Shown: positions 49,838 through 60,446, counted from the first letter of the stretch. The stretch is 64,000 nt of DNA from Acinetobacter sp. YWS30-1 (GCF_033558715.1 NZ_CP114606.1:2542001-2606000), one strand, 5' to 3'. The notes: generated by a model not told the origin, from the letters alone. Translations and numbers: made by a program.

Positions 49838-50224
49838 TTAAAGTATTTTTGTCAAAACTTTCAAAGACTTCCATTGTTTAAAAGGCAACTGGTCACACCA
49901 GATGAGCAACGGACGTGCTTTTGCATGCTGGAAATACACCACGATATAAGCTTGGTGATCAATCACGTGACTGATCAACACTCGCCGTGTGCCTTGCGCA
50001 GCTGCTGTCAGTGACCATTCACGTCCATCCAGATATTCAAACTGCTCAATGTGCGGTGTCTTACGATAAAACAACTGGTAGATGACTACTCCGATGACGC
50101 CACAAACCAGCCAAATTATCACAGGCAATAACTGATACAGCAGGAACATTAATACAGCGAAAATAAAAAGCTGAAACACCAGCGCACACTTGCTGCGTTT
50201 CAGCTTGAAACAACGATTATCCAT
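49838..50224 (-). CDS. ygfX: YgfX-family membrane protein
   Basis: 128 residues. Two membrane helices near the N-terminus (about 15-50) after a basic start (MDNRCFKLKRSKC). A C-terminal cytosolic domain has the pattern LLIWCDQLPFKQWKSLKVL, as in YgfX/CptA-like proteins. In E. coli YgfX neighbours SdhE and has been described as a toxin that affects cell shape; that role is debated. It overlaps sdhE by 8 bases, so the two are translationally linked. The stop abuts operator candidate 3. Confidence 0.75.
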   Translation of the reverse strand: MDNRCFKLKRSKCALVFQLFIFAVLMFLLYQLLPVIIWLVCGVIGVVIYQLFYRKTPHIEQFEYLDGREWSLTAAAQGTRRVLISHVIDHQAYIVVYFQHAKARPLLIWCDQLPFKQWKSLKVLTKIL

Positions 50225-50474
50225 GAACGTAAAATTTAAGCTTCTTGATAAAATCTTTTAATTCAGGGCGTGGGGGTTCAGACACTTCCATAAACCAGTC
50301 CAGCAGGTCTGGATCTTCCTGTGCAACCAGCTCAGCAAACATCTGTTTTTCGAAGGGATCAGCAGTGAGATAATAGTTTTTCACGTAGGGATCAAAATAT
50401 ACATCGATCTCTTTCAAGCCACGACGCGCGCGATAAATCACTTTGCGCTCTTCTAAGGTGATGTCATCAGTCAT
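50217..50474 (-). CDS. sdhE: FAD assembly factor SdhE
   Basis: 85 residues. SdhE helps attach FAD covalently to succinate dehydrogenase (SdhA) and fumarate reductase. The RGxxE motif is present as RRGLKEID (Arg18-Gly19-x-x-Glu22), followed by the conserved acidic helices and DLLDWF. It is cytosolic. First gene of the sdhE-ygfX pair, the order also seen in E. coli. ACGATG-type start at 50474 without a strong ribosome site. Confidence 0.9.
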   Translation of the reverse strand: MTDDITLEERKVIYRARRGLKEIDVYFDPYVKNYYLTADPFEKQMFAELVAQEDPDLLDWFMEVSEPPRPELKDFIKKLKFYVHG

Positions 50475-50656
50475 CGAATTTTCCCAACTCGTTACAAACC
50501 TGAGTAGTTTACCTTAAGCCATTGCTGAATTTCGAGGTATTTCATACAAATGACCAAAAGCATCAGTAGATTCCCCAGATTTGAACATTCAGCTCATTGT
50601 TCCCTCATCTGCTCTATCTTAAGTTAAATAAAACATCACAATAAGGGAATTATAAG

Positions 50657-51829
50657 ATGCATTCGAGCGCGATCCGTCCATTGGCCAGCATGCTGCCACG
50701 TCAGCTTTTCAATGATGAACATGAAGCCTTTCGGGAGATGGTCCGTAAATTCTATGAAAAGGAAGTGATTCCTCATACAGAAAAATATGAACAGCAACAG
50801 CATATCGATCGTGAGCTCTGGAATAAAGCCGGTGAACTTGGCCTTCTCTGTGCCACGATGCCTGAAGCTTATGGCGGTTCAGGGGTGGATCGTTTATACA
50901 GTATGATCCTGATCGAGGAACAGGCCTATGCAGGCGACTCTGCGACAGGATTTTCACTGCACTCAGATATCGTGGCCAATTATATTCTGAACTTTGGCAA
51001 TGAAACACAAAAGCAGCAATGGCTCCCGAAAATGGCTACAGGTGAAGTGGTCACGGCAATTGCGATGACCGAACCTGGAACTGGCTCCGACCTGCAGGCA
51101 GTACGCACTAGTGCTGTATTAGAGGGTGATGAGTATGTGATTAATGGTTCCAAGATATTCATTACCAATGGCTATCTTTGTGATATGGCAATTGTGGTAT
51201 GTAAGACGGGTCATAGTGAGAAAGGCTCTGCCAATCTTTCTTTGATTATGGTCGAAGCAGATCGTGCAGGATTTAGTAAAGGTAAACCCTTAAATAAAAT
51301 CGGCATGAAAGGTCAGGATACCTGTGAACTGTTCTTTGACAATGTCCGTGTGCCTAAAGAAAACCTGCTAGGTCAGGAAGGCATGGGTTTTATGATGCTG
51401 ATGAAAGAACTGGCTTGGGAGCGGTTAATTGTGGCCATCATATGTCAGGCAGGGGCAGAAGCGGCATTCGCACATACGGTAAAATACACCAAAGAACGTC
51501 AAGCCTTTGGCAAACCGATCAGCGCTTTTCAAAATACCCATTTTAAACTGGCAGAACTGCGTACCGAAATTGAAATCTGCCGAGCTTATCTGGACCGTTG
51601 TATGCAACTACAGCTTATTCAAAAATTGGGAGTTGATGCCGCCGCAGCTGCTAAATACAAAATTTCTGAACTGTATAGCAAAGTGGTGGATGAATGCCTA
51701 CAACTGCATGGCGGTTATGGCTATATGCTGGAATATCCGATTGCACGAGCGTACCTGGATAATCGCGCGAACCGCATTTATGCAGGAACCAATGAAATCA
51801 TGAAGGAACTGATTTCCAGATCACTCTAA
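50657..51829 (+). CDS. Acyl-CoA dehydrogenase (isovaleryl/long-chain type)
   Basis: 390 residues, four-domain FAD enzyme that oxidises acyl-CoA to 2-enoyl-CoA. MTEPGTGSDL and the GGYGYMLEYP region are the usual signatures. The position used as catalytic Glu in short/medium-chain enzymes (IYEGT) reads IYAGT here, while Glu255 in ELAWERL occupies the helix-G site used by isovaleryl-CoA and long-chain enzymes. It lies convergent with almA across a terminator. A link to alkane or branched-acid breakdown is plausible. AAGGGA precedes the ATG. Confidence 0.9.
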   Translation: MHSSAIRPLASMLPRQLFNDEHEAFREMVRKFYEKEVIPHTEKYEQQQHIDRELWNKAGELGLLCATMPEAYGGSGVDRLYSMILIEEQAYAGDSATGFSLHSDIVANYILNFGNETQKQQWLPKMATGEVVTAIAMTEPGTGSDLQAVRTSAVLEGDEYVINGSKIFITNGYLCDMAIVVCKTGHSEKGSANLSLIMVEADRAGFSKGKPLNKIGMKGQDTCELFFDNVRVPKENLLGQEGMGFMMLMKELAWERLIVAIICQAGAEAAFAHTVKYTKERQAFGKPISAFQNTHFKLAELRTEIEICRAYLDRCMQLQLIQKLGVDAAAAAKYKISELYSKVVDECLQLHGGYGYMLEYPIARAYLDNRANRIYAGTNEIMKELISRSL

Positions 51830-51842
51830 TTTGAAATATGAA

Positions 51843-51867
51843 AAAGGAGTACATCAGGTACTCCTTT
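51843..51867. terminator. Bidirectional terminator between the acyl-CoA dehydrogenase and almA genes
   Basis: Arms AAAGGAGTAC/GTACTCCTTT (10 bp, perfect), 5-base loop, A-rich left and T-rich right. Confidence 0.88.
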
Positions 51868-51882
51868 TATCTATGTCTATAC

Positions 51883-53373
51883 TTAAGACACCAATCTTGG
51901 CTTGGCTGGCACAGCACTGGATTTCGATTTGAATTTCAATACTCCATCTTCAAAAGATGCCGTTTTAAGCTCTTTACGGTCTGCCAGATAATTATTGGAT
52001 ACTTTCCAAGGTGCATGCTTACCCTGTTTCGGCATCACATCTGCGGCACGGGCAATATAGCCTGAAGTTAAACTACCCATCACCGTATCTTCAAGTAATT
52101 CCGTAGCATCCCCTTCTGGAATCACTTCATCATAACCATGCTGATCCATATAATTGAGCAGACGGCAGATATATTCTGCGGCAATATCCACTTTCAAGGT
52201 CCAGGAAGCATTGATATAACCAATAATCAGCGCCATATTTGGCACATCACTGAGCATGACCCCTTGATACAGCATATGCTTCGACGTATCCAAAGGCTTG
52301 CCATCCATCGTGGCCTGAATACCACCCAGAATCTGAATATTTAAACCAGTAGCAGACACAATAATATCCGCATCCAGATATTTACCTGATTTCAGCTGAA
52401 TCCCAGTTTCAGTAAATTTCTCGATATGATCTGTTTCTACAGATGCATGACCTTCACGCAGGATTTTGAATAAATCCCCATCTGGCACTACACATAGGCG
52501 CTGATCCCAAGGTTCATAATTCGGGGTAAAGTGTTTCATATCCACTTTCCCTTTCAACTGAAACTGTACAGATTTCAATAATAAGGTTTTCAGTAGTTTT
52601 GGCTGTTTTTGTGCGAGTGCATAGATACCACGCTGCATGCCAATATTACGCGCACGGGTCAGCTTATAAGCCACATCTTCTGGCAATAATTTACGCATTT
52701 TTGAGTAAATCATGTCGATCGAAGGAACTGAGGCGATATAGGTGGGAGAGCGTTGTAACATGGTCACATGCCCTGCACCGCCTTTCACCATGGCTGGAAC
52801 TAATGTTATTGCTGTCGCACCACTGCCAATAATCACTACTTTTTTTCCGCTATAGTCCAGATTTTCAGGCCAATGCTGCGGGTGAATAAATGTACCTTTG
52901 AATGCTTCCTGATGCGGGAATTCCGGCTGGAAGCCTTGATCATAATTGTAGTAACCCGTACAGCCAAGAACAAAGTTAGCGATCCAGGTCTGCTTTTTGC
53001 CCTGAGCGTTTTCAGCTACGACTGACCATTTACGTGTCGCTGAATCATAATTGGCACTAACGACGCGATGTTGAAAATGAATTTTTGAGCTCAAGTTAAA
53101 TTCCTGAACCACTTCTGCAAGATAATTTTTAATTGCCGAGCCAGAAGCCAATACACTTTCTTTTTTCCAAGGCTTAAAGTTGAAGCCAAAAGTCGACATG
53201 TCCGAATCTGAACGGATACCAGGATATTTAAACAGGTCCCACGTACCGCCAAAGCTTTCGCGACGTTCAATAATTTCGAATGAGCGTTGAGGACTATGTT
53301 TAGAAAGATGGGCCGCCAGACCAATTCCCGAGATCCCCGCGCCTACAATTAAAATATCAACTTGCTTTTCCAT
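51883..53373 (-). CDS. almA: AlmA-type flavin monooxygenase (long-chain alkane hydroxylase)
   Basis: 496 residues. Two Rossmann sites, GAGISG (11-16) for FAD and GSGATA (183-188) for NADPH, flank the Baeyer-Villiger fingerprint FxGxxxHxxxWP (158-169: Phe158, Gly160, His164, Trp168). Length and sequence agree with Acinetobacter AlmA, which is needed for growth on alkanes longer than about C32. The ATG at 53373 is preceded by AAGAAGA. It is monocistronic, ends at the terminator shared with the acyl-CoA dehydrogenase gene, and may work with that enzyme in hydrocarbon use. Confidence 0.82.
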   Translation of the reverse strand: MEKQVDILIVGAGISGIGLAAHLSKHSPQRSFEIIERRESFGGTWDLFKYPGIRSDSDMSTFGFNFKPWKKESVLASGSAIKNYLAEVVQEFNLSSKIHFQHRVVSANYDSATRKWSVVAENAQGKKQTWIANFVLGCTGYYNYDQGFQPEFPHQEAFKGTFIHPQHWPENLDYSGKKVVIIGSGATAITLVPAMVKGGAGHVTMLQRSPTYIASVPSIDMIYSKMRKLLPEDVAYKLTRARNIGMQRGIYALAQKQPKLLKTLLLKSVQFQLKGKVDMKHFTPNYEPWDQRLCVVPDGDLFKILREGHASVETDHIEKFTETGIQLKSGKYLDADIIVSATGLNIQILGGIQATMDGKPLDTSKHMLYQGVMLSDVPNMALIIGYINASWTLKVDIAAEYICRLLNYMDQHGYDEVIPEGDATELLEDTVMGSLTSGYIARAADVMPKQGKHAPWKVSNNYLADRKELKTASFEDGVLKFKSKSSAVPAKPRLVS

Positions 53374-53525
53374 ATTCTTCTTTTACCTGAGCATTGTCAT
53401 ATATTTTATTAAATCACAAAATTGACAATACACAATGTCAAGTTTGAATAAAAGTGATTATTTTCTTATCTTTTCAGGACAAATTTCTAAACTGCCTGAT
53501 AATGGGTAAATGCAAGACAATAAAA

Positions 53526-53550
53526 AAGGCCGGTTTATTCAACCGACCTT
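53526..53550 (-). terminator. Terminator of the alpha operon (after rplQ)
   Basis: 10-bp arms with one mismatch (AAGGCCGGTT/AACCGACCTT), 5-base loop, six T on the minus strand, 31 bases after the rplQ stop. Confidence 0.85.
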
Positions 53551-53580
53551 TTCGAACAACGTTTGCTGCTCTACACGAAA

Positions 53581-53946
53581 TTAGTTGACTTCGCGATCTA
53601 CTAGCTCAACGTAAGCCATCGGTGCAGCATCACCTGCACGGAAGCCCGCTTTAAGAACACGTAGATAACCGCCGTTACGCTCTTTGTAACGAGGGCCAAG
53701 AACGGTAAATAATTTACCAACAGTTGCAGCTGAACGAGTACGAGCAAACGCCAAACGACGGTTTGCTACTGTATCGACTTTAGCTAAAGTGATTAAAGGC
53801 TCAGCAACACGACGTAATTCTTTTGCTTTAGGCACAGTTGTTTTGATCAACTCGTGCTCGAACAAAGAGTTAGCCATGTTTTGGAACATCGCTTTACGAT
53901 GACTGCTTGTACGGCCTAATTTCACACCACTATTACGATGACGCAT
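53581..53946 (-). CDS. rplQ: 50S ribosomal protein L17
   Basis: 121 residues. L17 sits at the exit-tunnel side of the large subunit. [17 protein letters not shown] at the N-terminus is the family signature, and the length is normal. Last gene of the alpha operon, 18 bases after rpoA, followed by a terminator. Confidence 0.97.
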   Translation of the reverse strand: MRHRNSGVKLGRTSSHRKAMFQNMANSLFEHELIKTTVPKAKELRRVAEPLITLAKVDTVANRRLAFARTRSAATVGKLFTVLGPRYKERNGGYLRVLKAGFRAGDAAPMAYVELVDREVN

Positions 53947-53964
53947 GGTGATAGTCCTACTTAA

Positions 53965-54972
53965 TTAACGGCTACGATAGGCGAAACGATCGTCCATACG
54001 GAGACTAGCTGGTGGCCAGTTCTCTAAACGCATGCCGAGTTGTAAGCCTTTGGAAGCCAGAACATCTTTGATCTCAGTAAGCGATTTTTTACCAAGGTTA
54101 GGAGTTTTAAGTAACTCAACCTCAGTACGCTGTACAAGATCACCAATGTAGTAAATGTTTTCTGCTTTCAAACAGTTAGCAGAACGAACAGTTAGCTCTA
54201 GATCATCTACTGGACGAAGCAAAATTGGATCAACTTCTTCACGAGGTTCTTGAGCCACAGGAGCTTGATCTTTCTGAAGATCAACAAAGATTGCAATTTG
54301 TTGTTGCAAGATTGTTGCCGCTTTGCGGATTGCTTCTTCAGGATCAACTGTACCGTTGGTTTCAAGATCAATGACCAGTTTATCAAGGTCAGTACGTTGT
54401 TCTACACGAGCGTTTTCCACTGTGTAAGACACACGTTTGATCGGGCTGTAAGATGCATCTAACTGTAAACGACCCACTGGGCGAGTCTCGCCTTCTGGGA
54501 AACGTGAGTCAGAAGTCTCATAGCCACGGCCTTGAGCCACTTTCAGGCGCATCTTAAGATTGCCTGATGCACTTAACGTGCCGATCAAGTGTTCAGGGTT
54601 AACCACTTCAACATTATGAGGTAAACGAAGGTCAGCCGCAGTTACGTCGCCTGGACCTTGTTTCTCTAATGTTAAATAAGCTTCATTTTGATCGAACAGC
54701 TTAATAGACAATCCTTTTAGGTTCAGCAAGAGCTCGACGATGTCCTGCTGCAAGCCTTCCAAAGTACTGTACTCGTGCTCAACACCTTCAATCTCAACTT
54801 CTACCACAGCAGCGCCAGGTAAAGAAGAAAGAAGGATGCGACGTAAAGCATTGCCCAGAGTATGACCAAAGCCACGCTCTAAGGGTTCTAGAATAACTTT
54901 TGCCGAGGTCCCGCTTGCCGCTTCGACCTTGATCGCTTGCGGAGTTAGAAACTCATTTGCAGTACGCGTCAT
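53965..54972 (-). CDS. rpoA: RNA polymerase alpha subunit
   Basis: 335 residues. The N-terminal domain (about 1-235) dimerises and assembles polymerase; it has [20 protein letters not shown] and [14 protein letters not shown] linker precedes the C-terminal domain (about 250-320), which binds UP elements and activators ([19 protein letters not shown]..., [13 protein letters not shown]). It lies between rpsD and rplQ in the alpha operon and has the expected length. Confidence 0.98.
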   Translation of the reverse strand: MTRTANEFLTPQAIKVEAASGTSAKVILEPLERGFGHTLGNALRRILLSSLPGAAVVEVEIEGVEHEYSTLEGLQQDIVELLLNLKGLSIKLFDQNEAYLTLEKQGPGDVTAADLRLPHNVEVVNPEHLIGTLSASGNLKMRLKVAQGRGYETSDSRFPEGETRPVGRLQLDASYSPIKRVSYTVENARVEQRTDLDKLVIDLETNGTVDPEEAIRKAATILQQQIAIFVDLQKDQAPVAQEPREEVDPILLRPVDDLELTVRSANCLKAENIYYIGDLVQRTEVELLKTPNLGKKSLTEIKDVLASKGLQLGMRLENWPPASLRMDDRFAYRSR

Positions 54973-54988
54973 ATTGCTACCTCAAGGA

Positions 54989-55615
54989 TTATTTAGAATA
55001 CAATTCTACAATCAAGCTTTCGTTGATTTCAGCAGGTAAATCAGAACGATCCGGTGCAGCTTTGAACGTACCTTCTAGTTTAGAATGATCTACTTCCATC
55101 CAAGAAGGAATGCCACGTTGAGCAGCTAATTCAATTGCGTTTTTGATACGTAATTGTTGTTTAGCGCCTTCGTGAACTGCAATCACGTCACCAGCTTTAA
55201 CTTGGATAGACGCGATGTTAACGCGGCGGCCATTTAAAGTGATTGAACGGTGAGATACTAACTGACGAGCTTCTGCACGTGTAGAACCAAAACCCATGCG
55301 ATAAACAACGTTATCAAGACGGCTTTCGAGCAATTTCAACAGGTTTTCACCAGTTGCGCCTTTAACACGAGCAGCTTCTTTGTAGTAGTTACTAAATTGA
55401 CGCTCTAAAACACCGTACATACGACGTACTTTTTGTTTTTCACGTAATTGTAGTGAGTACTCAGATTGTTTACCGCCACGAGCTCCACCATGTTGACCAG
55501 GAGCTTTAGCGTGTTTTTTAGTTTTGACGTCAAATGGTTTAACGCCAGATTTTAATTGCAGGTCTGTCCCTTCGCGGCGAGAGAGTTTGCATTTTGGACC
55601 AATATAACGAGCCAT
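54989..55615 (-). CDS. rpsD: 30S ribosomal protein S4
   Basis: 208 residues. S4 nucleates 16S assembly and in E. coli represses the alpha operon by binding its leader. [16 protein letters not shown] is the family start, and the S4 RNA-binding domain ([20 protein letters not shown]) is in the middle. 16 bases upstream of rpoA. Confidence 0.97.
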   Translation of the reverse strand: MARYIGPKCKLSRREGTDLQLKSGVKPFDVKTKKHAKAPGQHGGARGGKQSEYSLQLREKQKVRRMYGVLERQFSNYYKEAARVKGATGENLLKLLESRLDNVVYRMGFGSTRAEARQLVSHRSITLNGRRVNIASIQVKAGDVIAVHEGAKQQLRIKNAIELAAQRGIPSWMEVDHSKLEGTFKAAPDRSDLPAEINESLIVELYSK

Positions 55616-55627
55616 GAATGTTTCTCC

Positions 55628-56014
55628 TTACACGCGACGTTTTTTAGGTGGACGGCAACCGTTGTGAGGGATTGGAGTCACATCGGTAATGCTGTTAATT
55701 TTATAACCCACTGCACCTAATGCACGAACCGCAGACTCACGACCTGGACCAGGACCTTTCACAAGGACGTCCAAGTTTTTCAAACCGTAATCTAAAGCAG
55801 CTTTACCAGCAACTTCAGCAGCTACCTGAGCAGCAAACGGAGTTGATTTACGTGATCCACGGAAGCCTTGTCCACCTGAAGTGGCCCAAGCCAGTGCATT
55901 ACCTTGACGATCGGTAATAGTCACAATGGTGTTATTAAAAGAAGCGTGAATGTGTGCAACACCTTCAGAGACGGTACGAGTGACCTTCTTGCGTGTGCGA
56001 GTATCTTTAGCCAT
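55628..56014 (-). CDS. rpsK: 30S ribosomal protein S11
   Basis: 128 residues. S11 is on the small-subunit platform near the mRNA exit. The C-terminal [18 protein letters not shown] and [15 protein letters not shown] at the start are conserved. The gene is 12 bases from rpsD and 19 from rpsM. Confidence 0.97.
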
Positions 56015-56033
56015 CTTTTAGCTTCCAGAAATC

Positions 56034-56390
56034 TTATTTCTTAATTGGTTTGCGCGGACCTTTACGGGTACGTGCGTTAGTTTTGGTGCGTTGACCACGG
56101 ACAGGCAAGCTGCGACGATGACGAAGACCGCGGTAGCAGCCTAAATCCATTAAACGTTTAATGTTCATGGAAATTTCGCGACGTAAATCACCTTCGGTCG
56201 GAACCTTGGCAATTTCTGCACGAATCGCATCAAGCTGAGCGTCATCTAATTCACGGATCTTAGTAGTAGTTGGGATACCCGCAGCAGCTAAGATTGACTT
56301 AGCAGTGTGGCGACCAATACCAAAGATGTACGTTAGAGAGATAACAGCATGCTTGTTATCCGGAATGTTTACACCGGCAATACGAGCCAT
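56034..56390 (-). CDS. rpsM: 30S ribosomal protein S13
   Basis: 118 residues. S13 contacts the P-site tRNA and forms inter-subunit bridges. [14 protein letters not shown] and the helix-turn with [14 protein letters not shown] are the family motifs; the basic tail [18 protein letters not shown] is complete. First gene of the alpha operon proper. The structured leader at 56410-56475 lies upstream. Confidence 0.97.
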   Translation of the reverse strand: MARIAGVNIPDNKHAVISLTYIFGIGRHTAKSILAAAGIPTTTKIRELDDAQLDAIRAEIAKVPTEGDLRREISMNIKRLMDLGCYRGLRHRRSLPVRGQRTKTNARTRKGPRKPIKK

Positions 56391-56409
56391 TCAATTTTCT
56401 CCAAAAAGG

Positions 56410-56475
56410 CAGTAGAGATAATCAACCGCCCCACAAAAATCTTGAGGGGCGGATAATAACCCAATTCGCCTACTG
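56410..56475 (-). promoter_or_regulatory. Structured leader before rpsM (possible S4 target or promoter)
   Basis: Between rpmJ and rpsM are two nested inverted repeats: outer CAGTAG/CTACTG (56410-56415 with 56470-56475) and an inner GC-rich stem CCGCCCC/GGGGCGG (56426-56432 with 56446-56452). In E. coli, S4 represses this operon through a leader pseudoknot at the same place. A promoter-like pair, TTGATT (56477-56482) and TATTAT (56453-56458), overlaps it with an 18-base spacer. Confidence 0.45.
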
Positions 56476-56497
56476 AAATCAACAGGTCTTGATCAGA

Positions 56498-56614
56498 TTA
56501 ACCTTGACGCTGCTTATGACGAGGTTCTGCGCTACAAATTACGCGGATAACCCCATTACGACGGATAACTTTACAGCTACCACAAATTTTCTTTACAGAA
56601 GCTTGTACTTTCAT
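56498..56614 (-). CDS. rpmJ: 50S ribosomal protein L36
   Basis: 38 residues, reading [15 protein letters not shown] and ending RHKQRQG. Cys11, Cys14, Cys27 and His32 form the zinc site, so this is the zinc-binding form of L36. Too short for routine frame lists. It lies between secY and rpsM, the standard position at the end of the spc operon. Confidence 0.95.
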
Positions 56615-56634
56615 GATGAAACCTCTAAGTGCGC

Positions 56635-57993
56635 TTATCCCTTAGGATGAGCAGTCGTTTTTCTCATTAACGTTTGATTGTCATACTGGTGCGAGGTGAG
56701 ATGTGCTTGAAGCTGAGCCATAAAGTCCATCACCACCACTACCACGATCAGCAACGATGTTCCGCCCAAGCTAAATGGAATACCAAAAGAGCTTTGCAGA
56801 ATCATCGGCATTAAACAGATGACAGTGATGTATATCGCGCCAATAAAGGTCAAACGATTGAGAATATGATCTAAGTAACGAGCAGTTTGCTCACCTGGAC
56901 GAATACCAGGCACGTAAGCTCCGCTGCGTTTCAAGTTCTCTGACACTTCTTTAGGACTAAATACCAGTGCTGTATAGAAGTAACAGAAAAAGATAATTAA
57001 CGCACCAAAGAGCACCAAATACAACGGCTGACCAGGCGATAACACCAATGCCAAGTCTTGTAGACTACGCTTGATAATTCCTGCACTTGGATCCGAACTA
57101 CCAACCCACTGACCTAAGCTCGCTGGGAACAAAAGTAAAGAGCTGGCAAAAATTGCCGGAATTACACCCGCCATATTAATTTTTAATGGCAAATGTGTTT
57201 GCTGTGCAGTAAATACACGACGTCCCTGCTGCTTTTGAGCATAGTTCACCGGAATACGACGTTGCGCCTTCTCGATAAACACAATCGCTGCTAGTACAGC
57301 AATCGATAATAGACCAAAAATTGCTAGTCCAATTAGACTAGACTGGCCATTATCAACTGAAGTTAGAGACTGCATAACTAAAGTCGGCAATCCTGCAACG
57401 ATACCTGCGAAGATGATCATGGAAATACCATTACCTACCCCACGCTCGGTAATTTGTTCACCCAGCCACATCAAGAACATGGTCCCCGCAACCAAAGAGG
57501 TTACTGCAGGAACATAAAAAGCCAGACCAGAGGTCAGGGTAATTCCCTGGCTGATCAGGCCAGCACACATACCAATTGCTTGCACAAGTGCAAGGAACAG
57601 CGTGCCTTGTCGTGTGTATTGGTTAATCTTACGTTTGCCCTGCTCGCCTTCTTTTTTCAAAGCTTCGAGCGATGGAACCACTGTAGACATTAACTGCACA
57701 ATAATCGATGCAGAGATGTATGGCATGATCCCTAAAGCAAGAATCGACATTCGCTCTAATGCACCACCCGAAAACATGTTAAACAAACCAAGGATGGTAC
57801 CTTGGTTTGCATTAAACAGATTTTCTAACGCGGCATTATTAATCCCTGGTACTGGAATATGCGCTCCTAGTCGAAACACCAACAACGCACCAATGAGAAA
57901 CATCATTCGACGAATAATTTCACGGTATTTCACATGAAATGGTTGGCCTTTCATCATGTTGACATGACCTGAAGAACTAGGAGTCATAGACAC
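56635..57993 (-). CDS. secY: Protein translocase subunit SecY
   Basis: 452 residues, ten membrane helices. Forms the core channel of the Sec translocon with SecE and Sec[18 protein letters not shown] first helix ([20 protein letters not shown]), the plug, and the cytosolic loops with [13 protein letters not shown] and [13 protein letters not shown] are typical. GAGGAG lies nine bases before a GTG at 57993; the ATG at 57987 is the alternative start two codons later. It overlaps no gene and follows rplO by six bases. Confidence 0.96.
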
Positions 57994-57999
57994 TGGGGA

Positions 58000-58440
58000 T
58001 TACTCCTCGACTTTACCGCCAGCAGCTTCAACAGCAGCTTTAGCGCCTTTAGTCAATGCAACACCTTGTACAGTGAATGCACGAGTAATTTCACCAGAAA
58101 GTACGATACGAGCACGAGTCATGTCTTTACGTACAACGTTCGCAGCTTTTAAAGTTTCAAGAGACACGATGTCGCCTTCAACTTTAGCAAGCTCAGATAA
58201 ACGTACTTCAGCAGTTTTCAAAGCCAATTGGCTAGTGAAACCGAATTTAGGCAAACGACGATAAAGTGCAGTTTGACCACCTTCGAAACCTGGACGAGTA
58301 CCACCGCTCTTACGTGAGTTTTGACCTTTGATACCACGACCACCAGTCTTACCAACGCCAGAACCGATACCACGACCTAGACGAAGGTTGTCACGCTTAG
58401 CACCTTCTGCAGGTGCAATTGTATTTAAACGCAGAGTCAT
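58000..58440 (-). CDS. rplO: 50S ribosomal protein L15
   Basis: 146 residues. Family start [17 protein letters not shown], Gly-rich segment [22 protein letters not shown], and a globular C-terminal domain. The stop overlaps the ribosome site of secY (GAGGAGTAA). Normal length. Confidence 0.97.
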   Translation of the reverse strand: MTLRLNTIAPAEGAKRDNLRLGRGIGSGVGKTGGRGIKGQNSRKSGGTRPGFEGGQTALYRRLPKFGFTSQLALKTAEVRLSELAKVEGDIVSLETLKAANVVRKDMTRARIVLSGEITRAFTVQGVALTKGAKAAVEAAGGKVEE

Positions 58441-58443
58441 GGC

Positions 58444-58620
58444 TTATTCCTCTACACTAACCATATAGTAGACTTGGTTGATCATACCACGGTTAGAAGG
58501 CGTATCTTGCACTTCTACAGTATGACCAATACGACGCAGACCTAAACCTTTCAGGCTCAGCTTGTGATTTTTCAAGCGGTGCGATGCAGATTTAGTCTGG
58601 GTAACTTTAATCGTTTTCAT
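58444..58620 (-). CDS. rpmD: 50S ribosomal protein L30
   Basis: 58 residues, [20 protein letters not shown]..., then [20 protein letters not shown], the L30 signature. It has only 3 bases to rplO and 6 from rpsE. Too short for many frame lists, but its place in the spc operon and the sequence make it certain. Confidence 0.96.
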   Translation of the reverse strand: MKTIKVTQTKSASHRLKNHKLSLKGLGLRRIGHTVEVQDTPSNRGMINQVYYMVSVEE

Positions 58621-58626
58621 GATTGA

Positions 58627-59124
58627 TTACCCTTGAATTTGTTCTACTGTTAAACCACGTTTCGCAGCAACTTTCTCAGGAGAAGTCATATCACGCAAAC
58701 CGTTAAAAGTTGCGTTTACTACGTTAGCAGCGTTTGTAGAGCCATAACATTTAGTTAATACATTACGTACGCCAACAGCTTCTAAAACTGCACGCATCGC
58801 GCCACCAGCAATTACACCAGTACCTTCAGAAGCAGGTTGCATGTAAACGCGGCTTGCACCGTGACGAGCATTGATAGGGTGCTGAACAGTACCATCAACA
58901 AGGTCAACAGTAATCATGTTACGACGAGCAGCTTCAAGTGCTTTAGAAATAGCAGCTGGAACTTCACGCGCTTTACCACGACCAAAACCTACGCGACCAT
59001 TACCATCACCCACAACAGTTAATGCTGTGAAAGAGAAGATACGACCACCCTTAACAACTTTGGCTACACGATCAACGGCAACCAGCTTTTCAACAAGACC
59101 TTCGTTTTGTTCAACTTTAGCCAT
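58627..59124 (-). CDS. rpsE: 30S ribosomal protein S5
   Basis: 165 residues. S5 takes part in decoding accuracy and spectinomycin binding. [24 protein letters not shown] is the dsRNA-binding region (split here by its loop), and [14 protein letters not shown] helix ([17 protein letters not shown]) follows. Normal length, 2 bases after rplR. Confidence 0.97.
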   Translation of the reverse strand: MAKVEQNEGLVEKLVAVDRVAKVVKGGRIFSFTALTVVGDGNGRVGFGRGKAREVPAAISKALEAARRNMITVDLVDGTVQHPINARHGASRVYMQPASEGTGVIAGGAMRAVLEAVGVRNVLTKCYGSTNAANVVNATFNGLRDMTSPEKVAAKRGLTVEQIQG

Positions 59125-59126
59125 GA

Positions 59127-59477
59127 TTAGAACTCCAAGCCGTTTTCACGGGCAGCATCAGCCAAGGCTTTGATACGACCATGATATTTGAAACCAGAAC
59201 GGTCAAATGCAACTTTAGTAACACCAGCTGCTTTAGCGCGTTCTGCGATTAAAGCACCTACTTTTTGAGCTGCTTCAACGTTACCAGTAGTACCCGCACG
59301 TAAAGTAGCGTCTAGAGTAGAAGCTTGCGCTAATACTTTGCCACCATCTGCTGAGATAACTTGAGCATAGATGTGACGCGGAGTGCGGTTTACACACAAA
59401 CGAGTCGCACCCAATGCACGGATGTGCAAGCGTGTGCTTTTCGCACGACGCAAACGGGATTGTTTCTTTTCGTTCAT
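59127..59477 (-). CDS. rplR: 50S ribosomal protein L18
   Basis: 116 residues. L18 binds 5S r[23 protein letters not shown] and [19 protein letters not shown] are family features. 14 bases after rplF. Confidence 0.97.
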   Translation of the reverse strand: MNEKKQSRLRRAKSTRLHIRALGATRLCVNRTPRHIYAQVISADGGKVLAQASTLDATLRAGTTGNVEAAQKVGALIAERAKAAGVTKVAFDRSGFKYHGRIKALADAARENGLEF

Positions 59478-59491
59478 AAGAACCTCGCGCC

Positions 59492-60025
59492 TTATTTCTT
59501 CTTAGCTTCTTTACGAAGTACAACTTCGTCAGAATAACGAACACCTTTACCTTTATAAGGCTCTGGTGGACGGTAACCACGGATATCTGCAGCGACTTGA
59601 CCTAGAACTGCTTTATCAGCAGATTTAAGTACGATTTCAGTTGCAGTTGGAGTTTCAGCAGTTACACCTTCAGGAAGCGTATAGTCGATCGGGTGAGAGA
59701 AACCAAGGTTAAGGTTAACAACGTTACCTTTAACCGCAGCTTTATAACCAACACCGATAAGTTGTAACTTACGTTCGAAACCTTCGCTTACACCTTTTAC
59801 AAGGTTGTTAAGCACAGCGCGAGCAGTACCAGCTTGCATCCAAGCGTCTTTAGATTCAGCTTTAGGAGCAATAACTAGAGTACCGTCTTCCTGTTTTAGC
59901 TCGACCAGCGCATGCAGGTTGAAAGACAATGTACCTTTGCTGCCTTTCACTTCGACCTGCCGGCCGTTCTGAGTAACTGTTACACCGTTAGGTACAGTTA
60001 CTGGGGCTTTAGCCACACGAGACAT
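59492..60025 (-). CDS. rplF: 50S ribosomal protein L6
   Basis: 177 residues, two L6 repeats. [17 protein letters not shown] at the start and [18 protein letters not shown] near the C-terminus are conserved. Normal length, 13 bases after rpsH. Confidence 0.97.
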   Translation of the reverse strand: MSRVAKAPVTVPNGVTVTQNGRQVEVKGSKGTLSFNLHALVELKQEDGTLVIAPKAESKDAWMQAGTARAVLNNLVKGVSEGFERKLQLIGVGYKAAVKGNVVNLNLGFSHPIDYTLPEGVTAETPTATEIVLKSADKAVLGQVAADIRGYRPPEPYKGKGVRYSDEVVLRKEAKKK

Positions 60026-60038
60026 GAGGAATCACCTA

Positions 60039-60434
60039 TTAAGAAACAAAAGCAATAACTTCACCACCAACGCCTGCAGCACGTGCAGCGCGATCAGTCA
60101 TGATGCCTTTGCTTGTAGAAACAATTGCAATACCTAAACCTTGCTTAACGCTTGGAAGTGCATCTTTACCGCGATACTGACGTAGACCTGGACGGCTTAC
60201 GCGTTTCACAGTTTCGATAACTGGCTTGCCTTCAAAATATTTTAAAGTCAAAGTAAGAGTTGCTTTGCCTTCAACTTCAGCAACTTCTACGTTTGAAATA
60301 TAACCTTCTTGTTGAAGTACGTTAGCAATCGCAACTTTCAACTTAGAATTAGGCATAGAAACAGTTTGTTTCTTTGCCATTTGTGCGTTACGAACACGTG
60401 TTAGCATGTCGGCAACGGTATCTTGCATACTCAT
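60039..60434 (-). CDS. rpsH: 30S ribosomal protein S8
   Basis: 131 residues. S8 binds helix 21 of 16S rRNA and in E. coli represses the spc operon. [18 protein letters not shown] at the start and [19 protein letters not shown] at the end are typical. 12 bases after rpsN. Confidence 0.97.
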   Translation of the reverse strand: MSMQDTVADMLTRVRNAQMAKKQTVSMPNSKLKVAIANVLQQEGYISNVEVAEVEGKATLTLTLKYFEGKPVIETVKRVSRPGLRQYRGKDALPSVKQGLGIAIVSTSKGIMTDRAARAAGVGGEVIAFVS

Positions 60435-60446
60435 TTATAGTGCTCC

